Source: an uncultured Leuconostoc sp. (GTDB lineage Bacteria > Bacillota > Bacilli > Lactobacillales > Lactobacillaceae). From it: a stretch of 27,461 nucleotides of DNA. Shown piece after piece: positions 7,616 through 14,851 of this stretch. The notes under the pieces are model-generated. The model searched no databases. It worked only from the letters and a program-made list of their open reading frames with translations, and had not been told where the DNA came from. The stretch spans positions 1 through 27,461 of the forward strand of contig NZ_CAMJRK010000010.1 of NCBI RefSeq assembly GCF_946222815.1, given 5' to 3'. Each line of letters starts with the position of its first letter. Position 1 is the stretch's first letter. A program made the position numbers and the translations under genes.

Positions 7616-9796
7616 TTATTTTTTCTCTTTTAGATTAACAGCTACTTGGCTAGTGCCCACAACTAGCTGATCTTTAGCCACAGTTTGGCCCGCAACATAC
7701 CCAGATCCCGACCAAGTAAGTTTAAGCCCTGCCTCGCGAGCAAATGACTGTGCATCAGCCAAACTCCAACCCGTCATGTCTGGCAAATGTGTATTTCCTT
7801 TTGCGCGCAAAATCACTAATTGATTTGTTAATGATTTTTGTTCTGGCAATAAAGATTGACTATTAATTTTGCCACTACTACCCACAATCGCTGTTCTAAA
7901 ACCGGCATCAGTCAGTGTTTGTGTCGCTTTAGTAATTGACTGCCCAACAACATTAGGTACTGTCTGTTTCGTTGTTTTGGATTTAACAGCGCTGTCACTA
8001 TTATTTAAAGCTTGAAGCATTAGAGGCTGAAACACCTTATTCATTGTTATTTGAATTGTTGGATCAGGGAAAACCTTAGGTTGTTTCACAGCCATATAGA
8101 AAATATATTTTGGATTCTTTTCTGGTGCCAAGACCATGACAGAATGAATAGCATTGTTTAATCCTTGTAAATACTGACCATTTTCAGAAACTTGTGCTGT
8201 ACCAGTTTTTGCTGCAATTTGATAGCCAAACTGACGCAAATCAAACTCTTTTGCAGTACCAGTTTCTTGGTTGACAACATCAATCATATATTTACGAACC
8301 TGTTGTGCTGTGCTGGCTTTAATAGGGTGTGCGACAGTATCGGTTTTCCCTTGTTGCAAAACCGCCCCTGTTGCAGGATTAACCACTTTATCCACAAAAT
8401 ATGGTTTAACTTCCTTTCCATCATTTGCAATAGCTGAGTAGGCTTGAATCATTTGTAGTGGTGTCACACTAATACCTTGGCCATAAGCCGTATTGGCTTG
8501 ATCAATAGGATAGTCATAAGAAATACGCCCAGCTTCTTCACCATTTAGACCTGAGTTAGTCGATTGTAGAAATCGAAATTTTTCAAGATAACTCCGCCAA
8601 TTCGACGCACCAAGTTGTTGTTCTGTTCGTGCAAATGCAACGTTAGACGACCGCCAAAATCCTTCTCGATAAGTTAACATGCCTTGATTTTGTCCGAATG
8701 CATCAACAACTTTCTTACCATCAATTAATAGTGTACCAGATGGATAAGTATCATTAGGTTGCCATTTGCCTGAATCAATTGCAGCAGCTAGTGTGATGCC
8801 TTTCATAGTAGAACCTGGTTCAAAAGCACCTTGGTCCAATAAATTAGACCATAACTCTGGGTTAATTATTTTATCATTCGGATTAAAATTTGGTCGTTGT
8901 GTTGCAGCAACAATCCGACCAGTTTTGGCTTCCATCAAAACGCCAACTGTTGCTTTTGCTTTCGTTGTTTTAAGTAAATCATCCATACGTGTTTCAAGTG
9001 TGTTTTGTAGTGAACTATCCAACGTGAGGTAAACATCATCTCCTTGTTTCACTGTTCTACTATCCTGCACACTTTCTACTTGACCATTGTACTTTTCAAG
9101 CCCATCTTTGCCGGTAAGTACTGTATTTTCAGCAGCCTCTATGCCCATAAATCCAACTTGATGAGATTGACCACTCTTACTATTTTCGCTCGTACTCATT
9201 GCGCCAATAAGATGTGATGCCATATTGCCATTAGGATATATACGCGATGGTCGTGATGTGAAATTTATACCTGGTAATTTAAGTGCCTGAATTTTTTTAT
9301 ACTGATCAATACTTAAATTTTTACTAGCTTGCACCTTTTTAGAAATAAACTCGACCTGATAAACGTTTTTTTCTAACCGACTCAAGATATCTTTTTGATT
9401 CATATCAATGATTTTACTAAGTTTTTCTGCCGTTGTCTCTTTATCTACCACATGCCCAGATCCATCAACATATTTATCTGTTTTTGTATTTTTAACACGT
9501 GCGACTTTTTTATCAAGTACAGCGTACATATCATAGACGGTTGTATTTTCTGCTAATACTTGACCATTAGTATCATAAATTTTACCACGATTTGCTGGTA
9601 CTACCTGGTTCGCCATAAATGCACGACGTGTTGCATCGTTCAAGTTATGTCCATCCACCGAACCGCTTGCTATAACAAAAAGACGTATGCCAAGGCCTAA
9701 AGTTACCAGCACAATTGCGCCCAACAATACACCGCCAAAGACTTTGGCGTTTTTCGTAACTTTTTTATTTGGTATCCGTCTCATGGTATTTTTCAT
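7616..9796 (-). CDS. pbp2X: PASTA-domain transpeptidase PBP2x (FtsI type)
   Basis: This is the class B penicillin-binding protein that cross-links septal peptidoglycan together with FtsW. The 726-residue product has a basic cytoplasmic tail, one membrane anchor (about 20-43), a PBP dimerisation domain (about 60-235) and a transpeptidase domain. The three active-site motifs are complete: S329-T-M-K332, S383-S-N385 and K530-T-G532. Two C-terminal PASTA domains follow (about 612-668 and 672-726). The start codon lies two bases after the ftsL stop and shows no Shine-Dalgarno, so translation is probably coupled to ftsL. An in-frame ATG four codons later is also possible. Two PASTA repeats and this length match streptococcal and lactobacillar PBP2x. 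Confidence 0.98.
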   Translation of the reverse strand: MKNTMRRIPNKKVTKNAKVFGGVLLGAIVLVTLGLGIRLFVIASGSVDGHNLNDATRRAFMANQVVPANRGKIYDTNGQVLAENTTVYDMYAVLDKKVARVKNTKTDKYVDGSGHVVDKETTAEKLSKIIDMNQKDILSRLEKNVYQVEFISKKVQASKNLSIDQYKKIQALKLPGINFTSRPSRIYPNGNMASHLIGAMSTSENSKSGQSHQVGFMGIEAAENTVLTGKDGLEKYNGQVESVQDSRTVKQGDDVYLTLDSSLQNTLETRMDDLLKTTKAKATVGVLMEAKTGRIVAATQRPNFNPNDKIINPELWSNLLDQGAFEPGSTMKGITLAAAIDSGKWQPNDTYPSGTLLIDGKKVVDAFGQNQGMLTYREGFWRSSNVAFARTEQQLGASNWRSYLEKFRFLQSTNSGLNGEEAGRISYDYPIDQANTAYGQGISVTPLQMIQAYSAIANDGKEVKPYFVDKVVNPATGAVLQQGKTDTVAHPIKASTAQQVRKYMIDVVNQETGTAKEFDLRQFGYQIAAKTGTAQVSENGQYLQGLNNAIHSVMVLAPEKNPKYIFYMAVKQPKVFPDPTIQITMNKVFQPLMLQALNNSDSAVKSKTTKQTVPNVVGQSITKATQTLTDAGFRTAIVGSSGKINSQSLLPEQKSLTNQLVILRAKGNTHLPDMTGWSLADAQSFAREAGLKLTWSGSGYVAGQTVAKDQLVVGTSQVAVNLKEKK

Positions 9797-9798
9797 AA

Positions 9799-10155
9799 TT
9801 ATTGATTAATATTTCTGACATTACTATCAGATAACGTCATATTATATTTTTTAGCAACCTCATCTAAGTTTTGTTTACTGGTTTTATTTTGAATATCACT
9901 GCGTAAAGCGTTATTAGTTTCTTTAGTGGTCTCAGTTTCAGCTTGCATATGTGAAGCACTAGAACGTGCTGCATTCGTTTGCATGCTAGAAAAAACGACT
10001 CCCACCATCAATATCATAATGACAGCTGAAACAAAAGTAACCATTAGCTGCTCTTTTCTTGTCCAACGTGCTGCTTTATACTTTATACGTGTTTTTGGTT
10101 GTGCCAAAGGCAACGCTTCAACCGTCGTTGAATATTGATATGCATTCTGTGCCAT
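9799..10155 (-). CDS. ftsL: Cell division protein FtsL
   Basis: FtsL is a small bitopic divisome protein that pairs with DivIC and DivIB and helps activate septal synthesis. The 118-residue product has a cytoplasmic N-terminal arm of about 36 residues ending in a basic patch (KYKAARWTRKEQ), one membrane segment (about 37-58) and a polar extracellular coiled-coil region (about 62-105) with regular Glu, Lys and Asn spacing. Sequence conservation in this family is low, so the call rests on size, topology and its place between rsmH and the PBP gene. An AGGAG site is present about 10 bases upstream of the ATG. Confidence 0.92.
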   Translation of the reverse strand: MAQNAYQYSTTVEALPLAQPKTRIKYKAARWTRKEQLMVTFVSAVIMILMVGVVFSSMQTNAARSSASHMQAETETTKETNNALRSDIQNKTSKQNLDEVAKKYNMTLSDSNVRNINQ

Positions 10156-10175
10156 TTTTTTGCCGCTCCTAAATA

Positions 10176-11117
10176 TTATTTGCGTTCGATACCACGTAAT
10201 TTGGCCGATTGTGATCTGTGATTAGTTTGTGTTTCATCATCAGTTGGCAAAATAGGTTTACGTGTTAACAAAGTATAGTCTGCTTCGAATTGTCCTGGTA
10301 AGACTGGTAAACCAACTGGCAATTCTGGCGTTGATGTTTTTTCGCGAAACATTTGCTTCACTAAACGGTCTTCAAGTGATTGGAATGTAATAGCACTGAT
10401 ACGGCCATTTGGTGCAAGTAAGTCAAGTGATTGAGTCAGAGAATCTTCTAATGCCCCTAATTCATCATTAACGGCTATTCTCAACGCTTGGAAGGTTCGC
10501 TTTGCAGGATGCCCGCCCTTACGCCGAGCTGGCGCTGGAATTGCTTCTTTGATAATATCAACTAATTCAAATGTTGTATTAATCACGCTATTTTCACGAT
10601 GACGCTCTATCTTACGCGCAATTTGTTTAGGAAAACGATCTTCACCATATCGACTTAAAATACGTAAAATATCGTTAAATGACCACTCATTAATAATTGT
10701 TTTAGCTGTTAACGTCTGCCGTTGGTCCATCCGCATATCTAAATCAGCATCGTAATTGTAACTAAATCCACGTTGCCCATCATCAAACTGTACGGAACTG
10801 ACACCTAAGTCATAAATCACGCCATCAACTTGTGTCACACCAAATTCAGCTAAAGCCTCAGTTAACGTACGGAAATTTTTATGAATTAATACTAATTTAC
10901 CAGCTTCAATTTCAGCGGCATACTGTTCTTCGTTATACTTAATTGCTGTATCATCTTGGTCAAAACTATATAGTCTACCGTTATCTAGTTGCTTTAGAAT
11001 TTCACCAGTATGACCACCACCACCTAGGGTTGCATCAACATAAATACCGTCTGGTTTTATATTCAATAATGCAACAGCCTCTTTTAAGAGTACTGTCACA
11101 TGTTCAAATTCAGTCAT
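10176..11117 (-). CDS. rsmH: 16S rRNA m4C1402 N4-methyltransferase RsmH (MraW)
   Basis: RsmH methylates the N4 of C1402 in the 16S rRNA decoding site using SAM. The 313-residue protein begins with HVTVLLKEAVALLNI and has the SAM-binding motif YVDATLGGGGHTGEIL (26-41). DLGVSSVQFDDGQRGFSY, DLDMRMD and KRTFQALRIAVNDEL are diagnostic of this family. The C-terminal segment RSQSAKLRGIER is the usual ending. An AAGGAT site is about 8 bases before the ATG. It is the second gene of the dcw operon, 17 bases after mraZ. Confidence 0.99.
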   Translation of the reverse strand: MTEFEHVTVLLKEAVALLNIKPDGIYVDATLGGGGHTGEILKQLDNGRLYSFDQDDTAIKYNEEQYAAEIEAGKLVLIHKNFRTLTEALAEFGVTQVDGVIYDLGVSSVQFDDGQRGFSYNYDADLDMRMDQRQTLTAKTIINEWSFNDILRILSRYGEDRFPKQIARKIERHRENSVINTTFELVDIIKEAIPAPARRKGGHPAKRTFQALRIAVNDELGALEDSLTQSLDLLAPNGRISAITFQSLEDRLVKQMFREKTSTPELPVGLPVLPGQFEADYTLLTRKPILPTDDETQTNHRSQSAKLRGIERK

Positions 11118-11134
11118 TCCATTTATCCTTTTAA

Positions 11135-11566
11135 CTAGAGGTCAAAGTCAACTAGTCCTTCTGCAATATCATCAAAATCATCAGCTGTAGCAAGTGTATA
11201 ATCATGCCAGTTTTCTGAACTCCAAATTTCAAATGAATCCCCAGATCCTGTCACTGTCACACTTTTTTCAAGTGAAGCATAGTCTTTTAAGTTAGACGGA
11301 ATTATAATTCGCCCTTGCTTATCAATCTCTGCTTCCATAGCACCTGCCAAAACAAAACGTTTAAATTGGCGTGCTTCTTTTTTTCCTAATGGTAACTCGT
11401 TAAGTTGTTTTTCTAATTTTTCCCAAATGGGCATGGGCATAACGCGTAAAGCATTTTCCATCCAACGCGTTACAATAAATTTATCGCCTAATTGGTTTCG
11501 AAATTTTATTGGAATAATAAGTCGCCCTTTTGTATCGAGCGTATGTGAATATTCACCCATAAACAT
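11135..11566 (-). CDS. mraZ: Transcriptional regulator MraZ
   Basis: MraZ is a DNA-binding protein with two AbrB/SpoVT-like halves that controls the dcw operon, usually negatively. The 143-residue product shows the duplicated signature: DTKGRLIIP near residues 12-20 and DKQGRIIIP near 84-92. I place the start at the ATG at 11566, giving MFMGEYSHTLDTKGR. This is the family's usual N-terminus, and a GGAGG site lies about 9 bases upstream. A longer frame starting with TTG at 11581 would begin within that ribosome site and is rejected. Upstream lie three TGG repeats 10 bases apart that are the likely MraZ target, suggesting autoregulation. Confidence 0.97.
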   Translation of the reverse strand: MFMGEYSHTLDTKGRLIIPIKFRNQLGDKFIVTRWMENALRVMPMPIWEKLEKQLNELPLGKKEARQFKRFVLAGAMEAEIDKQGRIIIPSNLKDYASLEKSVTVTGSGDSFEIWSSENWHDYTLATADDFDDIAEGLVDFDL

Positions 11567-11605
11567 CAGGAGCACCTCCAATAAAAATTCTATACTACTA
11601 ATTTA

Positions 11606-11629
11606 CCACATTTCACCACTTCCCTCCAC
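11606..11629 (-). promoter_or_regulatory. Probable MraZ box (three 10-bp-spaced repeats)
   Basis: On the plus strand the tetramer CCAC occurs at 11606, 11616 and 11626, exactly one helical turn apart. On the coding strand this reads GTGG three times with 6-base spacers. Established knowledge: MraZ of E. coli binds three TGGGN repeats separated by 5 bases at its own promoter. The spacing matches exactly, and the TGG core matches with a changed third G. The site sits just downstream of the candidate mraZ -10 box, a position suited to repression. Confidence 0.75.
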
Positions 11630-11630
11630 C

Positions 11631-11657
11631 TAATTACCAATTTTTCATCATTTACAA
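11631..11657 (-). promoter_or_regulatory. Candidate mraZ/dcw promoter
   Basis: On the minus strand TTGTAA (11652-11657) is followed after 15 bases by TAATTA (11631-11636), which is preceded by TGG, giving an extended -10. The spacing is short, so the -10 is more convincing than the -35. Transcription would start inside the repeat array. The position between the upstream terminator and mraZ is the main support. Confidence 0.4.
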
Positions 11658-11671
11658 AATTTTAATACACA

Positions 11672-11708
11672 TAAAAAACGTTGCTATGTAAGAATAACAA
11701 CGTTTTTA
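11672..11708 (-). terminator. Intrinsic terminator after the DUF3397 gene
   Basis: A 10-bp inverted repeat (AAAAACGTTG at 11674-11683 with CAACGTTTTT at 11698-11707) surrounds a 14-base loop, and the minus-strand transcript runs into a T tract. It lies 14 bases beyond the DUF3397 stop and upstream of mraZ, so it should separate the two units. The symmetric A/T flanks mean it could also act on the plus strand. Confidence 0.75.
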
Positions 11709-11721
11709 CCGACAAACTATA

Positions 11722-12063
11722 TTAGTGGTGCCAAAAACCAATAATTGTCACAATTAAAAGTAATAAACTGCCAATCAATCCACTCCACTGCCAATACTTA
11801 TGCCAAAATAAGTACCACCGCCATTTTTTTTGTAATAGAAACCATGATAATATCGTCCCCACAACAAACCATGCTAACAGAAACAATAAAATAAAACTAA
11901 CACCAAAACGATATCCCATAGTAAAATGTAATATCACCCAGACTGGGATAACAATGATATCTAATGTTTTAATTTTAAACTCACCAAGTCGGGTCCACCT
12001 ATTTAACACACATACAAATAATATAAAACTTACCGCACCTAACGGCCACATCCACCACTGCAT
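11722..12063 (-). CDS. DUF3397 family membrane protein
   Basis: This encodes a 113-residue, Trp-rich integral membrane protein of unknown function. Four hydrophobic segments are visible (about 3-19, 33-50, 53-76 and 90-110), separated by short charged loops including KKWRWYLFWHKYWQW. I assign it to DUF3397, a small family that in lactobacilli commonly sits directly upstream of mraZ, exactly as here. No catalytic motif is visible. A GAGG site lies about 7 bases before the ATG. It has its own candidate promoter and a terminator, so it is probably transcribed separately from the dcw operon although it keeps its position beside it. The family assignment rests on size, topology and context, not on a computed match. 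Confidence 0.75.
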   Translation of the reverse strand: MQWWMWPLGAVSFILFVCVLNRWTRLGEFKIKTLDIIVIPVWVILHFTMGYRFGVSFILLFLLAWFVVGTILSWFLLQKKWRWYLFWHKYWQWSGLIGSLLLLIVTIIGFWHH

Positions 12064-12096
12064 TACTTTACCTCACAGTTTCTTTGTACTTTAATA

Positions 12097-12125
12097 ACAA
12101 TACCTAAACATAAACAAAAAGGCAA
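12097..12125 (-). promoter_or_regulatory. Candidate promoter for the DUF3397 gene
   Basis: On the minus strand TTGCCT (12120-12125) and TATTGT (12097-12102) are separated by exactly 17 bases, about 35 bases upstream of the DUF3397 start codon. It is inferred from consensus match and spacing. Confidence 0.45.
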
Positions 12126-12185
12126 GAATTTCTATTATAATTTATAAATAAATCGTATATACTTAATTAACTCGCCCTTTTAAAA

Positions 12186-12215
12186 TTGCATATAGCTAGC
12201 TGATTATGATACACT
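12186..12215 (+). promoter_or_regulatory. Candidate promoter for the DUF4044 gene
   Basis: TTGCAT (12186-12191) is followed after 18 bases by TACACT (12210-12215), with an overlapping TATGAT at 12205-12210. Either could serve as the -10. The start codon lies about 30 bases downstream. It is the only plus-strand promoter needed in the window. Confidence 0.4.
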
Positions 12216-12244
12216 GTTTTTGAGTTATAAAAATGAGGTGAAAC

Positions 12245-12451
12245 ATGACAGATGAACAAAAGATGCGCCCTGTTAATGCTAAATTACAAGCAGAAATTGA
12301 CGCAAAATTAAATCAACACCGTGTTCCTAAAGCTGTTCAAAAATCACGCACTCGCATCGAAAAAATGACACTTGTCATGTCGTGGGTCATGGTTGTGTTA
12401 ATGGTTGGTAGTGTTTTCTATGCTGCAATCAGTGCATTAGGTTGGTTATAA
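12245..12451 (+). CDS. DUF4044-like small single-pass membrane protein
   Basis: This is the only plausible plus-strand gene. The 68-residue product has a hydrophilic N-terminal half with many Lys, Gln and Arg residues, then the segment KSRTRIEKMTLVMSWVMVVLMVGSVFYAAISALGWL. This is a basic patch followed by one membrane helix (about 44-66). The pattern K-S-R-x-x-K followed by a helix ending SALG resembles DUF4044, a mini-protein family common in lactobacilli. No enzymatic role is suggested. A GAGGTG ribosome site lies 4 bases before the ATG, which supports real translation. It is divergent from DUF3397 and convergent with fakA. Its stop codon lies inside the 72-bp palindrome that follows. The N-terminal half is longer than I recall for the family. 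Confidence 0.75.
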   Translation: MTDEQKMRPVNAKLQAEIDAKLNQHRVPKAVQKSRTRIEKMTLVMSWVMVVLMVGSVFYAAISALGWL

Positions 12452-12518
12452 AAGATGACATTTAAAAACTCTGGCGCAATTATAATTGCGCCAGAGTTTT
12501 TAAATGTCATCTTTTATA
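12447..12518. terminator. Perfect 72-bp palindrome acting as bidirectional terminator
   Basis: The two 36-base arms match perfectly with no spacer; the centre lies between 12482 and 12483. The inner part is a GC-containing stem (CTCTGGCGCAATT and its complement) flanked by five A and five T residues, the standard layout of a bidirectional terminator. The symmetry then continues for another 17 bases on each side beyond the T tract, which termination does not require. It fills almost the whole space between the convergent stop codons of the DUF4044 gene (12449-12451, inside the arm) and fakA (12525-12527). Confidence 0.9.
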
Positions 12519-12524
12519 TATCAC

Positions 12525-14225
12525 TTATTCAACCGAGATCAAGAATGGATATAATGGTTGTTTACCATTATGAATTTCAACCTCAAGACTGTCATCAAGC
12601 GCTAAAATAGCCTCTTGTAATTTTTCAGCATCCTTTGCACTGGCATTTTCTCCAAAGATAATCGTCACAATTTCAGAATCATCATCAATCATTTTTGCCA
12701 CAGATTGACTGGCAGCATCAAGTAGTTTCTTAGTCACAACTTCAATCTCGCCATCAAGAATTCCCATCCAATCACCATGCTTAATATCTATACCATTTAG
12801 CTTGGTATCTCGCACAGATTTTGTGATTTGGGCTGATTTAACATCTATCATCACTGATGCCATCTCGTCAGCATTGTCTGATAATTCTGCTTCTGGATTG
12901 TATCCCATCATAGCTGTTAAACCTTGCTGAACCGTACGCGTTTTGACAACACTTACTGGTACATCCACTAAATCAACAGCTTGATCAGCAGCCATGAAAA
13001 TATTTGAATTATTAGGTAAAATTAAAACACTTTTAGCATCGATGGCTTTAATCGCATCAACAATATCAGCCGTTGATGGATTCATTGTCTGTCCACCAGA
13101 AATAACTGTATGAACGCCTAAACTTTTGAACAATTCAGCGACACCGTCTCCAGCTGCAATTGCAATCACTGCCGTATCAGAAGCTGGTACGGCTGCTGCA
13201 GCCATCTTAGCAAGTTGTGCTTCTTCTGTACGCTGTGCATCAATAACTGCTTGTTGCTGGTCTCTCATGTTATCGACTTTAACTTTAACTAATGAACCAA
13301 AATGAGTTCCCCAACGAAGAACTTCTCCTGGATTTTCTGTATGAACATGAACTTTAACGATTTCATCATCATTAATAACAAGTAATGAATCACCAAGTTG
13401 TGATAGATGATGATAAAATGTGTCATAATCAAATTCATGATCATATGTTGTCCCTTTAGCAATTTGCACCATAACTTCCGTGCAATAACCATATTCTATA
13501 CTTCGGGGATCTAAATAACTGTTCGCTTGTGCACCAGCATGTAGCTCTTTAACCATTTGTTCTAATTCAGCATTATCCGGTGTTTTAAGGTCTGCTTCAT
13601 CAAAGTTACCACTTAATACCTGATAGAACGCCTGCAACACAAAAACAAGCCCTTGACCACCTGAATCCACAACGCCAACTTGTTTTAGTATAGGCAACAG
13701 ATCTGGTGTCGATGCCAACGCAATTTGTGCTGCCTCATTGACAGCCTGCATTAATTCAACTAAATCATCTGTATCATCAGCTACTTTATTTGCTTTTGCT
13801 GCTGCTTCGCGAATGACCGTTAAAATGGTACCCTCTGTTGGCTTCATAACAGATTTATACGCTACTTGTGCACCTGACATCAAAGCGTCAGCTAAATCAC
13901 GTGCCGATAATGTTTTTTTACCTTCAACTGAGTTGGAAAAACCACGAAATATTTGTGATAAGATAACACCGGAATTACCACGTGCGCCCATTAACAGCCC
14001 TTTAGATGTTGCTTTAGCCAGCGTGCTAATATCTGTATCTAATGCATCACGCTCATACTGTGCGCCACTTGCCATTGACAGGCTCATATTTGTGCCTGTA
14101 TCACCATCTGGCACAGGAAAAACATTTAGTTTATTAATCGTATCCGCATTGGCGGTAAGTGCTGCTGCTGCTGCATTAATCATCTTACCAAATTCAACAT
14201 TGGTAATTGTCGTAATCTTAGTCAT
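12525..14225 (-). CDS. fakA: Fatty acid kinase catalytic subunit FakA (DhaL-type, YloV family)
   Basis: FakA phosphorylates fatty acids bound to FakB proteins, feeding exogenous fatty acids into phospholipid synthesis. The N-terminal DhaL-type kinase domain (about 8-200) has the Mg-ATP motif NVFPVPDGDTGTNMSLS (34-50) with Asp40 and Asp42, then GARGNSGVILSQIFRGF and the VGVVDSGGQGLVFVLQAF stretch. A middle domain and a C-terminal DegV-like/EDD-type region follow, ending with KQPLYPFLISVE. I set the start at the ATG at 14225 (566 residues). It has an AGGAG site 5 bases upstream that overlaps the stop of the preceding Asp23 gene; a longer frame from 14261 would overlap that gene. Pairing with an Asp23-family gene is the standard YloU-YloV arrangement. 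FakB genes are not in the window. Confidence 0.93.
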   Translation of the reverse strand: MTKITTITNVEFGKMINAAAAALTANADTINKLNVFPVPDGDTGTNMSLSMASGAQYERDALDTDISTLAKATSKGLLMGARGNSGVILSQIFRGFSNSVEGKKTLSARDLADALMSGAQVAYKSVMKPTEGTILTVIREAAAKANKVADDTDDLVELMQAVNEAAQIALASTPDLLPILKQVGVVDSGGQGLVFVLQAFYQVLSGNFDEADLKTPDNAELEQMVKELHAGAQANSYLDPRSIEYGYCTEVMVQIAKGTTYDHEFDYDTFYHHLSQLGDSLLVINDDEIVKVHVHTENPGEVLRWGTHFGSLVKVKVDNMRDQQQAVIDAQRTEEAQLAKMAAAAVPASDTAVIAIAAGDGVAELFKSLGVHTVISGGQTMNPSTADIVDAIKAIDAKSVLILPNNSNIFMAADQAVDLVDVPVSVVKTRTVQQGLTAMMGYNPEAELSDNADEMASVMIDVKSAQITKSVRDTKLNGIDIKHGDWMGILDGEIEVVTKKLLDAASQSVAKMIDDDSEIVTIIFGENASAKDAEKLQEAILALDDSLEVEIHNGKQPLYPFLISVE

Positions 14226-14232
14226 GATACTC

Positions 14233-14592
14233 CTAGTCTGTGACGCGGACACCTTGAACAATCACGTTAACTTCCGTTGCGTGAATTCCCAGTAGTGCGT
14301 CGAGATTATATCTTACTTTACCTTGAACTGATTTAGAAATTTCTGATAGTTTTGTGCCATACTGCGCAACCAAATAGACATCCACGTTTACGCCGTTTTC
14401 TTCTTGATGAATGACAATACCCTTAGCATAATTTTCGCGATTTAAAATCTGATTCATACCATCTCGGAATGTTGCTCGAGAAGCCATACCAACAACCCCA
14501 GGGTTCTCAATAGCAGAACCCCCAACAATTGTCGCGATAACATCGTTTTCAATTGTAATCTCACCAATTTTAGTTTTAATTTTGATTGCCAT
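14233..14592 (-). CDS. yloU: Asp23/Gls24 family envelope stress protein (YloU type)
   Basis: The 119-residue product belongs to the Asp23 family: small, mostly beta proteins linked to envelope and alkaline stress, often encoded beside fakA. Recognisable are GEITIENDVIATIVGGSAIENPGVVGMAS, the basic RATFRDGMNQIL segment, GVNVDVYLVAQYGTKLSEISKSVQ and the C-terminal LLGIHATEVNVIVQGV. There is no membrane segment, so it is cytoplasmic or peripheral. The start ATG at 14592 gives the expected N-terminus but has no Shine-Dalgarno in front of it. A perfect AAGGAGG lies about 105 bases further upstream without a usable frame. It ends 7 bases before the fakA start, so the two genes are coupled. Its exact cellular role is not established for this group. 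Confidence 0.93.
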   Translation of the reverse strand: MAIKIKTKIGEITIENDVIATIVGGSAIENPGVVGMASRATFRDGMNQILNRENYAKGIVIHQEENGVNVDVYLVAQYGTKLSEISKSVQGKVRYNLDALLGIHATEVNVIVQGVRVTD

Positions 14593-14697
14593 AATATTTA
14601 AAGCATCAACTCACGAACACTCTAATAGTCATACTATAAAATAACTGTAATCAATTTGTAGCATAAACAATTTGAGATTAATTAAGTTAATGCATCT

Positions 14698-14731
14698 CCT
14701 CCTTGAAAGGTCTACTGCTATTATTTTAACA
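14698..14731 (-). promoter_or_regulatory. Extended -10 promoter and leader start of the Asp23-fakA unit
   Basis: On the minus strand TAAAAT (14723-14728) is preceded by TGT, giving an extended -10 element; no good -35 is seen. Transcription would start near 14716, giving a leader of about 120 bases before the Asp23 ATG. A full Shine-Dalgarno AAGGAGG follows at 14698-14704, about 12 bases into the transcript. It is followed after two bases only by ATG CAT TAA. Confidence 0.45.
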
Positions 14732-14769
14732 TATCTCAACAATAAACGTATCCGAGCAATCAATTCTTT

Positions 14770-14808
14770 GATATAAAAAAACCACCGGAGTGGTGGTCGT
14801 TTTATATC
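14770..14808 (-). terminator. Intrinsic terminator of rpmB
   Basis: ACCACC (14781-14786) pairs with GGTGGT (14792-14797) around a 5-base loop, and on the minus strand the stem is followed by seven T residues. An outer 9-bp repeat (GATATAAAA at 14770-14778 with TTTTATATC at 14800-14808) extends the symmetry. It lies 44 bases beyond the rpmB stop codon. Confidence 0.85.
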
Positions 14809-14851
14809 AGCTATGCACAATATTTTAGCATAACTTCAATCGTGCTGCCGT

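Noticed and set aside
11567..11581. Longer mraZ start from TTG at 11581
   Set aside because: It would place the GGAGG ribosome site within the coding region; ATG at 11566 gives the family N-terminus.
14226..14261. Longer fakA start
   Set aside because: It overlaps the Asp23 gene end; the ATG at 14225 has AGGAG at ideal spacing and the expected N-terminus.
13738..14295. Plus-strand open frame of 185 codons opposite fakA
   Set aside because: It mirrors the conserved DhaL domain and overlaps two real genes; no start signal and no family features.
14629..14820. Minus-strand frame of 63 codons in the rpmB-Asp23 gap
   Set aside because: It runs through the rpmB terminator and past the candidate promoter, has no ribosome site at its start, and the strong AAGGAGG inside it does not serve any of its Met codons at a normal distance.
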